Shown here: one piece after another, positions 1 to 7,671 of the stretch
How the letters are laid out: the number at the start of each line of letters is the position of its first letter
How positions within the stretch are numbered: position 1 is the stretch's first letter
NCBI GenBank assembly: GCA_938008665.1
Contig: CALLKA010000075.1
Coordinates: 1-32,023 of the forward strand
Length of the DNA stretch: 32,023 nt
Direction of reading: 5' to 3'
Origin: an uncultured Bacteroidota bacterium
Lineage (GTDB): Bacteria; Bacteroidota; Bacteroidia; Chitinophagales; Chitinophagaceae
The notes under the pieces: model-generated
The model's database searches: none
Seen by the model: the letters and a program-made list of their open reading frames with translations, nothing else
Told to the model about the DNA's origin: nothing
Made by a program: the position numbers and the translations under genes

Positions 1-43
1 TAGTACAAGGTGACTGGAGTTCAGACGTGTGCTCTTCCGATCT
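1..43 (+). other. Illumina sequencing adapter (assembly contamination)
   Basis: Bases 10-43 match the 34-nt Illumina multiplexing read-2 adapter, beginning GTGACTGGAGTTC and ending GCTCTTCCGATCT. Bases 4-9 (TACAAG) are the reverse complement of CTTGTA, which I recall as TruSeq index 12; the three bases before them do not match the expected adapter. Real genomic sequence starts at base 44. Translation of the adapter gives the peptide MTGVQTCALPI, a known artefact at the start of predicted proteins on contig ends. Confidence 0.97.
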
Positions 44-558
44 ATATTTCAGATAATAGCACGTCTGGTTATAAGCCAGGTTACTTTGCTGGCTTTCGGG
101 TGGATGGTATATATAAAGAAAAAAGTAACTATTCCTTTCAGGTGAGTTTAAATAAAATTGCTACGGCTAATAATTACAAGGATGCCAAAAGCTTGACTCC
201 ATTTTTAGGAAGCTTTTCCAACTTTAAAGCCGATGATCAGTTTTTAAACCTAAGCATGGCCATGCATTATAAGAAGCTATTAGCGATCAGCGATACAAGT
301 AAGTACCATTTTTATTTTGTTTTAGGGCCTAGTTTGGATACGCGTTTATCAGGACAAAGTGCTGATAATTTAGTCAATAAAAGCTATACTCGCTTTTTAC
401 TAAGAGGTGATGTAGGTTTTGATTTTGAAAACAAAAACTTTTACACCCTGTTTTTACATTATAAGCAAGGGCTTACCTCCTTTACCAAATCACCGATCAA
501 AACCAATGTCAACAGCTTTGAATTGGGTATGATCATTAAGGCCAGTGATTTATTTTAA
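44..558 (+). CDS. Outer-membrane beta-barrel protein, 5'-truncated
   Basis: About 171 genuine residues remain, from ISDNSTSG to the stop at 558. The apparent GTG start at base 10 lies in adapter sequence, so the true N-terminus and signal peptide are missing. The protein shows alternating hydrophobic/polar strands rich in Tyr and Phe (for example YHFYFVLGPSLDTRL and NFYTLFLHYKQGL) and ends in Phe, as outer-membrane barrels of the PorT/OMP_b-brl type in Bacteroidota do. It is the first visible gene of a five-gene plus-strand run of exported proteins, with 31 bp to the next gene. A barrel in the outer membrane, possibly anchoring or exporting its neighbours, is an inference; the exact family cannot be fixed from the fragment. 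Confidence 0.7.
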
Positions 559-589
559 AAGTTAAACCATCCTCAAAACGAAATAGAAC

Positions 590-997
590 ATGAAAAAATA
601 TTTATTATATAGTTTACTTGCAGCTTACACATTGATTTCTTCTTGTTCCAAGGAAACCACATTAGCCGAGACGAACCTTGCACAAAAAATGATTCAGGAC
701 AAAGCTTGGTTTTTGAATTATAGCCAAACAGGTACGCTGACCAAAACTTATGTTGGGCAAGCTACCTACTATATCAATTTCTTGAAAAACTTAACCACAC
801 AGGACTCTGATGGATTAAATGGCAGTTACAGTGTTGAAAAAATTAACGGTCAATTACAAATCCATGTGCAAGCCAAAACCAGCAATGGCAATCCAATTGA
901 ATACATCTATGATATTGTTTCTGTAGGTTCCGAAAACTTAATATTATCCTATACCTTAACTGGTAAAACAACGCAACTGTATTACACAAGTAAATGA
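590..997 (+). CDS. Small lipoprotein, possibly lipocalin-like
   Basis: This 135-residue protein has a lipoprotein signal peptide: MKKY, a hydrophobic stretch, then the lipobox ISSC with the lipidated Cys at residue 19. The mature part begins SKETTLAE. It has a Trp near its start (DKAWFLNYSQTG) and about eight predicted beta-strands (YYINFL, GSYSVEKI, QLQIHVQA, EYIYDIVSV, LILSYTLTG, TQLYYTSK), which resembles the lipocalin-like lipoproteins common in Bacteroidota; that fold is an inference. It probably sits in the outer-membrane inner leaflet or at the cell surface. It lies between the barrel gene (31 bp upstream) and a T9SS cargo gene (12 bp downstream), so co-transcription is likely. No specific function is recognised. 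Confidence 0.75.
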   Translation: MKKYLLYSLLAAYTLISSCSKETTLAETNLAQKMIQDKAWFLNYSQTGTLTKTYVGQATYYINFLKNLTTQDSDGLNGSYSVEKINGQLQIHVQAKTSNGNPIEYIYDIVSVGSENLILSYTLTGKTTQLYYTSK

Positions 998-1009
998 TAA
1001 CCTGCAAAA

Positions 1010-1534
1010 ATGCTAAAACACTTCTTCCAAAATATAGCGATTGTAAATTTGATGGTGCTTGGTATGATACCCTCAAAGCTCCAAGCACAGTCATCTGCTA
1101 GTTTTATGATGAGCAGCATGGGCAGTATCCCAGGCGCTTCCAATACAGGTATGGCCATACAGTTTAATAGTATCGCTACTTGTTTAAATGTACAAAACGG
1201 GGTAGCTGTTTTAAATGGCGTAAGAGGTAGTGGTCAGTTTGTAATTAACTGCGAAGTCAGTTTAAAAATTAATAGTTTAGGTATTAAGCTTTACCCTAAT
1301 CCGGTAAACATTACGACCAAAGTAAAGTTTGTCAATACACCACCATTAACTGAAACATTTAACCTAAGCGTTTGGACAACGGATGGTGTTTTGCTTTCGA
1401 CTCGGAAAGAATCTGGTTATAATTTATTCCAAGGAATTAATCTGAATATGAGTGCACTTGGATCAGGCTCCTATGTATTAAAAATTGAATCCGAAAATTA
1501 TGTTGATGCTTTAAAGTTTATTAAAGCCAATTAA
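1010..1534 (+). CDS. Very small T9SS type A sorting-domain protein
   Basis: The 174-residue protein has an N-terminal signal peptide ending near KLQAQ (residue 27). A passenger of only about 65 residues follows, containing two cysteines (C58 and C81) that could form a disulfide. The C-terminal 80 residues form a type A T9SS sorting domain: YPNPV at 95-99, LSVWTTDGVLL around 119-129, GSYVLKIES around 153-161 and a final KFIKAN. The protein should be exported by Sec, then moved across the outer membrane by the T9SS with cleavage of the sorting domain. The passenger resembles no family I know. It starts 12 bp after the lipoprotein gene and ends 34 bp before the tail-fibre-like gene, within a run of surface-protein genes. 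Confidence 0.85.
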   Translation: MLKHFFQNIAIVNLMVLGMIPSKLQAQSSASFMMSSMGSIPGASNTGMAIQFNSIATCLNVQNGVAVLNGVRGSGQFVINCEVSLKINSLGIKLYPNPVNITTKVKFVNTPPLTETFNLSVWTTDGVLLSTRKESGYNLFQGINLNMSALGSGSYVLKIESENYVDALKFIKAN

Positions 1535-1568
1535 AAAGTTTTTTTTCTTATAAAAAGGGCTATAAATC

Positions 1569-3866
1569 ATGTACCAACATATAAATATTATTATTAAATC
1601 AATTATACTGACTACAATTGTAATTGCAATCAGTTTAAGTTCGTTAGCACAAACACCTAGCAATGGTATTTTCTTTCAAGCAGTTGCTAGAGATAACTTT
1701 TCGAATCCTGCAATGAATCGTAAAATTTATGTGCAATCAAGTATTGTACAAACTACTGCGACTGGCACAAAAGTATTAACCGAGGAGTTTCAAACTAATA
1801 CCGATGCGACGGGTGTATTTAGCATAAGTGTAGGACAAGGTGCACGCATTGCTGGTACCGCAAACGATTTGGCAGGAATTAATTGGGCAAATGGCCCCTA
1901 TTTTTTAAGTTTAAAAATTGCTATCACTCCTATGGCACCTGCAACAACATGGGATTATAAAGGCGAATGGATTGAATTAGGCACCACCTCATTTGGAGCA
2001 GTGCCGTATGCGTTATATGCAGGAAGTGCGGCAGGATTAAATGATAAATTAAGTATTTCTGATACGACAAGTATGTTGGCAATTTACGCAAAAATGCAAG
2101 CGATTAAATCACTGGAAACAAACGTAAAGACAAAAATAGCAAGTACAGATACCGCTGCAATGTTGGCACCCTACAAAAAAATAGTTAACGAAATTATTGC
2201 ATCTAACATAACATCACTTACTGCAGTTTTGATAAATAATGCGTTAGATAGTAAAGTAAACCTAATCGATAGTAATAAGATATATGTAACACCTTTTCAA
2301 TTAGCAACTAAAACTTTCGATATCAGTCCAATTAATACAATTATTGCAACAAAAATGGGTTTGGCGGATAGTATAAACAAGTACATCACCCCTACTCAAT
2401 TAGCAGCAAGTATATTTAATCCTACGGATATTATAAATAACATCGCTTCAAAAGCGGACAGTTCAAAAATGATAGTTCTATTAAATCAAAAAGCTAATGC
2501 AACTGATGTTAGTAATAGTTTATCCAATAAAGTAAACTTGGCCGATAGCACTAATACATATGTCACTCCTACTCAATTAGCCGCAAAAACTTTCGACATT
2601 AGTCCAATCAATATAAGTATTGCAAATAAAATAAACTTGGCCGATAGCACTAATACATATGTCACTCCTACTCAATTAGCCGCCAAAGCTTTTGATCCAA
2701 CTGAAATTATTAACATGCTAGAAATCAAAGTCGACAAAATAATTGGTAAGGGCTTATCAAGTAATGACTATACTAATGCCGAAAAAGCAAAATTAGCAAC
2801 AACTTCAGGAACAAATACAGGAGATCAAGATTTAACAAGCCTAGCAACTATTCCAAAACTCAATTTAAAACTTAATAGCTCCGACACCTCCGCTATGCTA
2901 AGCACTCGGTTTAATAGAGACACCACATCGCTTAGTGATCGAATCAACATAAAAGCCAATAGTTCCGATGTAACTAAAGGATTGAATTTAAAACTTAATA
3001 GTTCAGACACCACTGCGATGCTTAACGACCGATTCAAGCGCGATACTACCGCACTTAGTATAAGAATTAATTTAAAAGCAAACAATATTGATGTAGTTAA
3101 TAATTTGGGGCTAAAAGCGAATAGTACTGATATAGCAAATGCATTGGCGTTAAAAGCAAATGCTACGGATGTAACTAATGGCTTGAATTTAAAACTGAAT
3201 AGTTCTGACACCACTGCAATGCTAAGTGACCGATTCAAGCGTGATACCACCGCACTTAGTATAAGAATTAATTTAAAAGCGAATAGCACTGATGTTTCGA
3301 ACGAATTAGCCCTAAAACAGGCTATCATTACAGCAGGTACCACATCTCAATTTTATAGAGGTGATAAAACTTGGCAAACAATTAATTATGCTACCATTGG
3401 CGCCGCGCCCACTACTGGATCAAGTTCAATAACCTCATTAGGCACCATTACAAGTGGCACTTGGAATGCTACGACTATAGCTGTGGCGAATGGAGGCACT
3501 GGCGCCACATCTTTGACTGCAAACGGTGTATTAATAGGGAATGCAACTAGTGCCGTCACAACTGTTGCACCTAGTACAAATGGCAATGTATTAACCTCTA
3601 ATGGAACTAGTTGGATTTCAAGCACACCTTCAGTAAGTTTAATAAGAGAAGTTGCAAATGAATTTTCCGCTACTACCTCCCAAACATCATTCACTTTAAC
3701 TCAAATACCTTCTGTAAATAGTAAAGTTAAAATGTATATTAATGGTGTTAGGATAAGTAATTCAGCCTATAGCATTTCAGGTGCTACCCTTACATATAAT
3801 GCTACTAATAATGGCGCTTATTCTTTAACAGCAAGCGATAGAATTCAATTCGATTATTACTATTAA
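1569..3866 (+). CDS. Tail-fibre-like repeat surface protein
   Basis: The 765-residue protein has a signal peptide ending near SLAQ (residue 28). Residues 30-152 form an N-terminal domain widespread in Bacteroidota surface proteins, recognised by IFFQAVARDNF, GVFSISVGQG, WIELGTTSFGAVPYALYAG. Residues about 227-377 hold 33-residue repeats around YVTPTQLAAKTFDISPIN. Residues about 427-583 hold a second repeat family (LNLKLNSSDTTAML, RFKRDTTALSIRINLKAN). Phage-tail-fibre-like motifs follow: TSQFYRGDKTWQ, SLGTITSGTWNATTIAVANG and GNVLTSNGTSW. The C-terminal 73 residues (from REVANEF to QFDYYY) are a compact beta domain and not a recognisable T9SS sorting domain. A trimeric, fibrous, surface-exposed protein is the likely form; ligand and export route are unknown. 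The gene sits 19 bp before the beta-helix protein gene. Confidence 0.8.
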   Translation: MYQHINIIIKSIILTTIVIAISLSSLAQTPSNGIFFQAVARDNFSNPAMNRKIYVQSSIVQTTATGTKVLTEEFQTNTDATGVFSISVGQGARIAGTANDLAGINWANGPYFLSLKIAITPMAPATTWDYKGEWIELGTTSFGAVPYALYAGSAAGLNDKLSISDTTSMLAIYAKMQAIKSLETNVKTKIASTDTAAMLAPYKKIVNEIIASNITSLTAVLINNALDSKVNLIDSNKIYVTPFQLATKTFDISPINTIIATKMGLADSINKYITPTQLAASIFNPTDIINNIASKADSSKMIVLLNQKANATDVSNSLSNKVNLADSTNTYVTPTQLAAKTFDISPINISIANKINLADSTNTYVTPTQLAAKAFDPTEIINMLEIKVDKIIGKGLSSNDYTNAEKAKLATTSGTNTGDQDLTSLATIPKLNLKLNSSDTSAMLSTRFNRDTTSLSDRINIKANSSDVTKGLNLKLNSSDTTAMLNDRFKRDTTALSIRINLKANNIDVVNNLGLKANSTDIANALALKANATDVTNGLNLKLNSSDTTAMLSDRFKRDTTALSIRINLKANSTDVSNELALKQAIITAGTTSQFYRGDKTWQTINYATIGAAPTTGSSSITSLGTITSGTWNATTIAVANGGTGATSLTANGVLIGNATSAVTTVAPSTNGNVLTSNGTSWISSTPSVSLIREVANEFSATTSQTSFTLTQIPSVNSKVKMYINGVRISNSAYSISGATLTYNATNNGAYSLTASDRIQFDYYY
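2533..2683 (+). repeat. 52-bp exact direct repeat inside the tail-fibre-like gene
   Basis: Bases 2533-2584 recur identically at 2632-2683, a spacing of 99 bp or 33 codons, so recombination between them keeps the frame. They encode the core KVNLADSTNTYVTPTQLAA / KINLADSTNTYVTPTQLAA. Diverged copies occur upstream, around 2255-2310 and 2355-2410. Confidence 0.9.
2862..3290 (+). repeat. Second in-frame repeat family in the tail-fibre-like gene
   Basis: Three related units of about 100 bp start near 2862, 2985 and 3186. Offsets are 123 and 201 bp, both multiples of three. Each encodes LNLKLNSSDT(S/T)AML, then an RF(N/K)RDTT segment and an RIN(I/L)KAN segment. The second and third copies are the most alike at the DNA level. 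Confidence 0.85.
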
Positions 3867-3885
3867 ATATCAGTTTTAATATACA

Positions 3886-6800
3886 ATGAGCGTAAAAATT
3901 AAAAATCTAATATGTCTACTTCTTATTTTCCAATTAATTGGATTAGACGCTATTGCACAAAACAGTAACATAACCATCAGCACAAACCCCACAAGTGGTG
4001 GCATTTGGACATCCGCTACCATTGGATCAGACATCACCTATACATTCACGCCCAATATTAATAGTGCAACATTAAATAACACAGAACTTGTAAATAGACT
4101 CTACGGTGCAACTGGATACACCATTGGTAATGTAACTATTAGCACAGCTAATCCATCAGGAACAGAGAGTGGGTCAATAACAATTGCTTCCGAAATTAGG
4201 ACTATTAACAGGTCCACAACAAGGTACACTTTACAAATAATAGCTGCAGGTGATATGCTCATTAATGGAAGTTTTGAAATGTCTGCTTCAAATTCTCCTT
4301 TAACTGCCAATTGCAACAATTTAATTTTAAAAGCGGGAGGGAATATTTCACTGATTGGCAGGATAAACCTAACACCTACAAGTGCTTATAGAGACAATAC
4401 ATCGCTTTATAGTTCAAGTGGAGATATTACTATTAATGCCAATGGGTTTGTGAAAATTGCTAACACCATCAATGCGGATGGCAGCTATAATTCAGCATAC
4501 CAAGGCGCATATGAATATAGTAATGGCGGCAATATTAGCATTACAGGTTTTGGTGGGGTTAACATTTCAAGCGATATTACTAGTTTCCCCTATGGCGGAT
4601 CATCTGGCACCATTACCATTAACTCAGGTAATGCAACCCATACCACCAATGGTATTAATAATGGCCAAACTTCGGGTGTATTTTATTGTAGTAGTTTTTA
4701 TAAAAAAGGAACCGGTGTATTCGCTATAAAATCAGAAAATACCATTTTATATGGCACCAATATCAATCAAGGTACTTTTAAAATAATTACACAAAATACC
4801 ATTCCAGTCGCGAATACCTTAACGATTGATGCCGATGGAACTTTAGACATGAACGGCAAGAATTTTACCATTGCATCGCTACAGGGCGCAGGAAATGTGG
4901 TGAGTAACGCTGCTGGGGCTTTAACATTTACAACAGGATCCGCAAATTCAAATACCACTTTCTCGGGTGCATTTAATGAAACTGCAGCTGTGTTAAATAT
5001 AATAAAAGTGGGTACCGGGAAATTAATATTGTCAGGTAGCAGTAATTACACGGGCACAACATTTGTAAATGCAGGCACTTTAAATATTCAAAATGATGGT
5101 GCTCTTGGAACAAGTAGTATGGTAACTTTAAACGCAGTAAATACGCAATTAGAATTAGAATCAACATCATCTCAAATAAATATCGAATCTACACCACTTA
5201 AAATTAATGGAGGATTGGTCAACTATCCATACGAAAGTAGCACTTTGAAAAATATAAGTGGGGATAATATTTGGTCTAGTAATATTATTTTAAATGGCAA
5301 TTCTGTAATTAGTATAGATGCTGGGACTTTTGTTGTAAATTCTATAACCGGCAGTACCAATAATTTACAATTTACAGGCATTGGAGGTACGATCTATGTC
5401 AATGGTGCAATAAATTTAGGAAGCAGTACTTTGCAAAAAATGGGTGGCAGCACTTTAGTATTACAAAAAGAAAATTTCTATTCTGGCTACACTAGTATTA
5501 GTGGAGGTATAGTAAAAATTGAAAATGAAAAAGTATTTGGCGCTACGTCTAAAGTAAATATATACAGTACAGGGTCATTAGAGTTAGATAAAGGATTTAC
5601 AATAACCGGTATCCCCTTATATATCGCAGCTTCTGGACTTAATAATTCTGGTGGCCTAAGAAATATTAGCGGAACTAATAGCTGGACTGGTCCTATTACT
5701 TTTAATAATACAGGTAGAATTAACTCAGACGAAGGTATTTTAATACTCCCTAATACCATAAATGCAATTACAGCAACTGATAATATTAAATTTGGAGGTA
5801 ATGGCATTATTTCAGTAGATGGAATCATTGGATCAGGATGGGTGAATCGAGATGGATTTGGCATACTTCAATTAAATGCAGCCAATACCTATAGTGGTGA
5901 AACAACATTTACAAATGGGACTATTCAGTTAAATACCGAAAATGCAATTGCTAATAGTAGCCTTGTATTTAATGGAGGGGTCTTAAAAACAGCAGGTTTT
6001 AATCAAAGCTTTAAATATTTAACAATTAAAGAGAATTCAATTATTGATTTAGCAAATACAAGCCATACCTTATCATTTATTGGGGAAGGCTCCTTTGTTT
6101 TGAAAAGATTACTTATTAAGAATTGGCAAGGCGTTTATAATGGTACAACTGGAACAATGGGAATCATTAAAATTGGAACTAGAGAAACTACAAGTAAAGA
6201 ATTTTTAGATCAAATACGCTTTATTGATCCGACTAATAAACAGTATAATTCTAAGCAACTTTCTACTGGAGAAATTGTCCCTAATAAAAACATAAAAATA
6301 TATCCAACGAGGAATAGCAATATTAATATAAGTTCTGCTCCTACTTTTGGAGGGAAGTGGACAAGTGCTACCGCAGGATCCATGATCACTTATACATTTA
6401 TGCCATTTACCGATAACGCAAACCTTTGTATGTATGATATAAATAATAGAATCACTGGCAATGGATTTACAGTTGGGAATGTTACTATACAAACCAACAA
6501 CACAACAGGCATTAAAAATATAACCACCAACGGAGAATATACTTTTAATAGCGATAAGTTCATAAATAGTAATGGCGCATTAAGATCAAATGGAGAAAAT
6601 GGCTTAACAAATAATGGAAGTATCGTTGGTGCAAGTGTTGGCACGCAACTAGGAAGTGTTTTTATCAATGAAACTTTATATGGGGTCAACTACAAACCTG
6701 TTTCCTACACTTTTAAAATTGAAGCAGGTGGCAGTATTGTATCCAATTCAAAATTAAATTTAGGTTGCGGAAACACCGATTTAAATTACACAGGCAATCA

Positions 6801-7671
6801 TCTAGACTTTTCGGCAGGTTTAAATATTAATATAACAGATGCTATCTCCACTTATGGATATGGCACACAAACATGGGGTTCGGTCAGAAGTAATGGAGGG
6901 GATATAACTTTAAGCGCAATTGAAAATATTAAAATTACAGCAGCAGGTTCTATTCAATCCTATGGTGGACGCAATACGCTTCCCCCTCCTAATGATAATC
7001 TAACAACTAGCAATGGCGGCACTATTAGAATTACAGCTGGCAAAGGATTAACGTGTAATGGTACTATAGATGCATCTTCTGGCTATTTAAACAAGGGGCT
7101 CAATGGGTGGATTTATTTAAAAAACGAAAATACAATTATAACAACAGGCGGAGGTGTAAATGACGGAATGGCTAATGGAATTATTACTGGTGGGAATTTT
7201 GTAAAAAATGGATTCGGCACACTTGTGTTAGGTCGTTTAAATACTTATAATGGGGCTACCTATCTAAATGAAGGTGCACTGCAATTAGGCATCAATAATT
7301 CTTTACCAGTTACAACGGAACTAGTTTTAAGTGGTGGAATATTTAATATGGGAGGATTTAGCCAAACTGTAGCCTATTTATACGGACTTTGGGATGCTTC
7401 AATAAACTTTTCTAACAGTAATACGAATACTTTAACAGCAAATTATGCCAGAATAGATTATTACTCTATAGGACAAGTATTAACCATATATGGATGGGAA
7501 GGAACTTATGCATCACCAGGCAGTACAGGAAATTATGGTAGATTAATCTTTAATGGCACTTCACAAACTGCTGCAAAACTTGGTCAAATTAAATTTTACA
7601 ATGCAGTTGATGGAACAACACATAGCGCTTTACAATTGGGCACCAAAGAAATCGTTGCTGGTGATTTATAA
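3886..7671 (+). CDS. Autotransporter-repeat (PATR) beta-helix surface protein
   Basis: The 1261-residue protein has a signal peptide (MSVKIKNL to about DAIAQ, residue 25). The rest is Asn/Gly/Thr/Ser-rich beta-helix. At least four autotransporter-associated beta-strand repeats are visible: GTGKLILSGSSNYTGTTF near 378, GGSTLVLQKENFYSGYTS near 521, GILQLNAANTYSGETTF near 658, GFGTLVLGRLNTYNGATY near 1108. The chain is bipartite. The opening module (NSNITISTNPTSGG..WTSAT..ITYTF) recurs near residue 809, and both halves end in a module with W-x-G-x-Y, an L-x-Q-I-x-F segment and a final GEIVP or KEIVAGD. No autotransporter barrel, PEP-CTERM or T9SS sorting domain follows, so its export and anchoring are unexplained. 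The stop codon abuts the stop of the convergent dehydratase gene with no bases between. Confidence 0.85.
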   Translation: MSVKIKNLICLLLIFQLIGLDAIAQNSNITISTNPTSGGIWTSATIGSDITYTFTPNINSATLNNTELVNRLYGATGYTIGNVTISTANPSGTESGSITIASEIRTINRSTTRYTLQIIAAGDMLINGSFEMSASNSPLTANCNNLILKAGGNISLIGRINLTPTSAYRDNTSLYSSSGDITINANGFVKIANTINADGSYNSAYQGAYEYSNGGNISITGFGGVNISSDITSFPYGGSSGTITINSGNATHTTNGINNGQTSGVFYCSSFYKKGTGVFAIKSENTILYGTNINQGTFKIITQNTIPVANTLTIDADGTLDMNGKNFTIASLQGAGNVVSNAAGALTFTTGSANSNTTFSGAFNETAAVLNIIKVGTGKLILSGSSNYTGTTFVNAGTLNIQNDGALGTSSMVTLNAVNTQLELESTSSQINIESTPLKINGGLVNYPYESSTLKNISGDNIWSSNIILNGNSVISIDAGTFVVNSITGSTNNLQFTGIGGTIYVNGAINLGSSTLQKMGGSTLVLQKENFYSGYTSISGGIVKIENEKVFGATSKVNIYSTGSLELDKGFTITGIPLYIAASGLNNSGGLRNISGTNSWTGPITFNNTGRINSDEGILILPNTINAITATDNIKFGGNGIISVDGIIGSGWVNRDGFGILQLNAANTYSGETTFTNGTIQLNTENAIANSSLVFNGGVLKTAGFNQSFKYLTIKENSIIDLANTSHTLSFIGEGSFVLKRLLIKNWQGVYNGTTGTMGIIKIGTRETTSKEFLDQIRFIDPTNKQYNSKQLSTGEIVPNKNIKIYPTRNSNINISSAPTFGGKWTSATAGSMITYTFMPFTDNANLCMYDINNRITGNGFTVGNVTIQTNNTTGIKNITTNGEYTFNSDKFINSNGALRSNGENGLTNNGSIVGASVGTQLGSVFINETLYGVNYKPVSYTFKIEAGGSIVSNSKLNLGCGNTDLNYTGNHLDFSAGLNINITDAISTYGYGTQTWGSVRSNGGDITLSAIENIKITAAGSIQSYGGRNTLPPPNDNLTTSNGGTIRITAGKGLTCNGTIDASSGYLNKGLNGWIYLKNENTIITTGGGVNDGMANGIITGGNFVKNGFGTLVLGRLNTYNGATYLNEGALQLGINNSLPVTTELVLSGGIFNMGGFSQTVAYLYGLWDASINFSNSNTNTLTANYARIDYYSIGQVLTIYGWEGTYASPGSTGNYGRLIFNGTSQTAAKLGQIKFYNAVDGTTHSALQLGTKEIVAGDL

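Noticed and set aside
2533..3290. CRISPR-like regularly spaced repeats
   Set aside because: Repeat units are in-frame coding sequence with diverged copies and similar spacers, and no cas gene is present.
2825..3343. A 172-residue minus-strand open frame
   Set aside because: It is the complement of the tail-fibre repeat region; its repeated sequence only mirrors the repeats of the real gene and it has no start context or neighbours.
1569..3866. Prophage remnant suggested by tail-fibre-like motifs
   Set aside because: The protein has a signal peptide and a Bacteroidota surface N-domain, and no other phage gene, integrase or attachment site is nearby.
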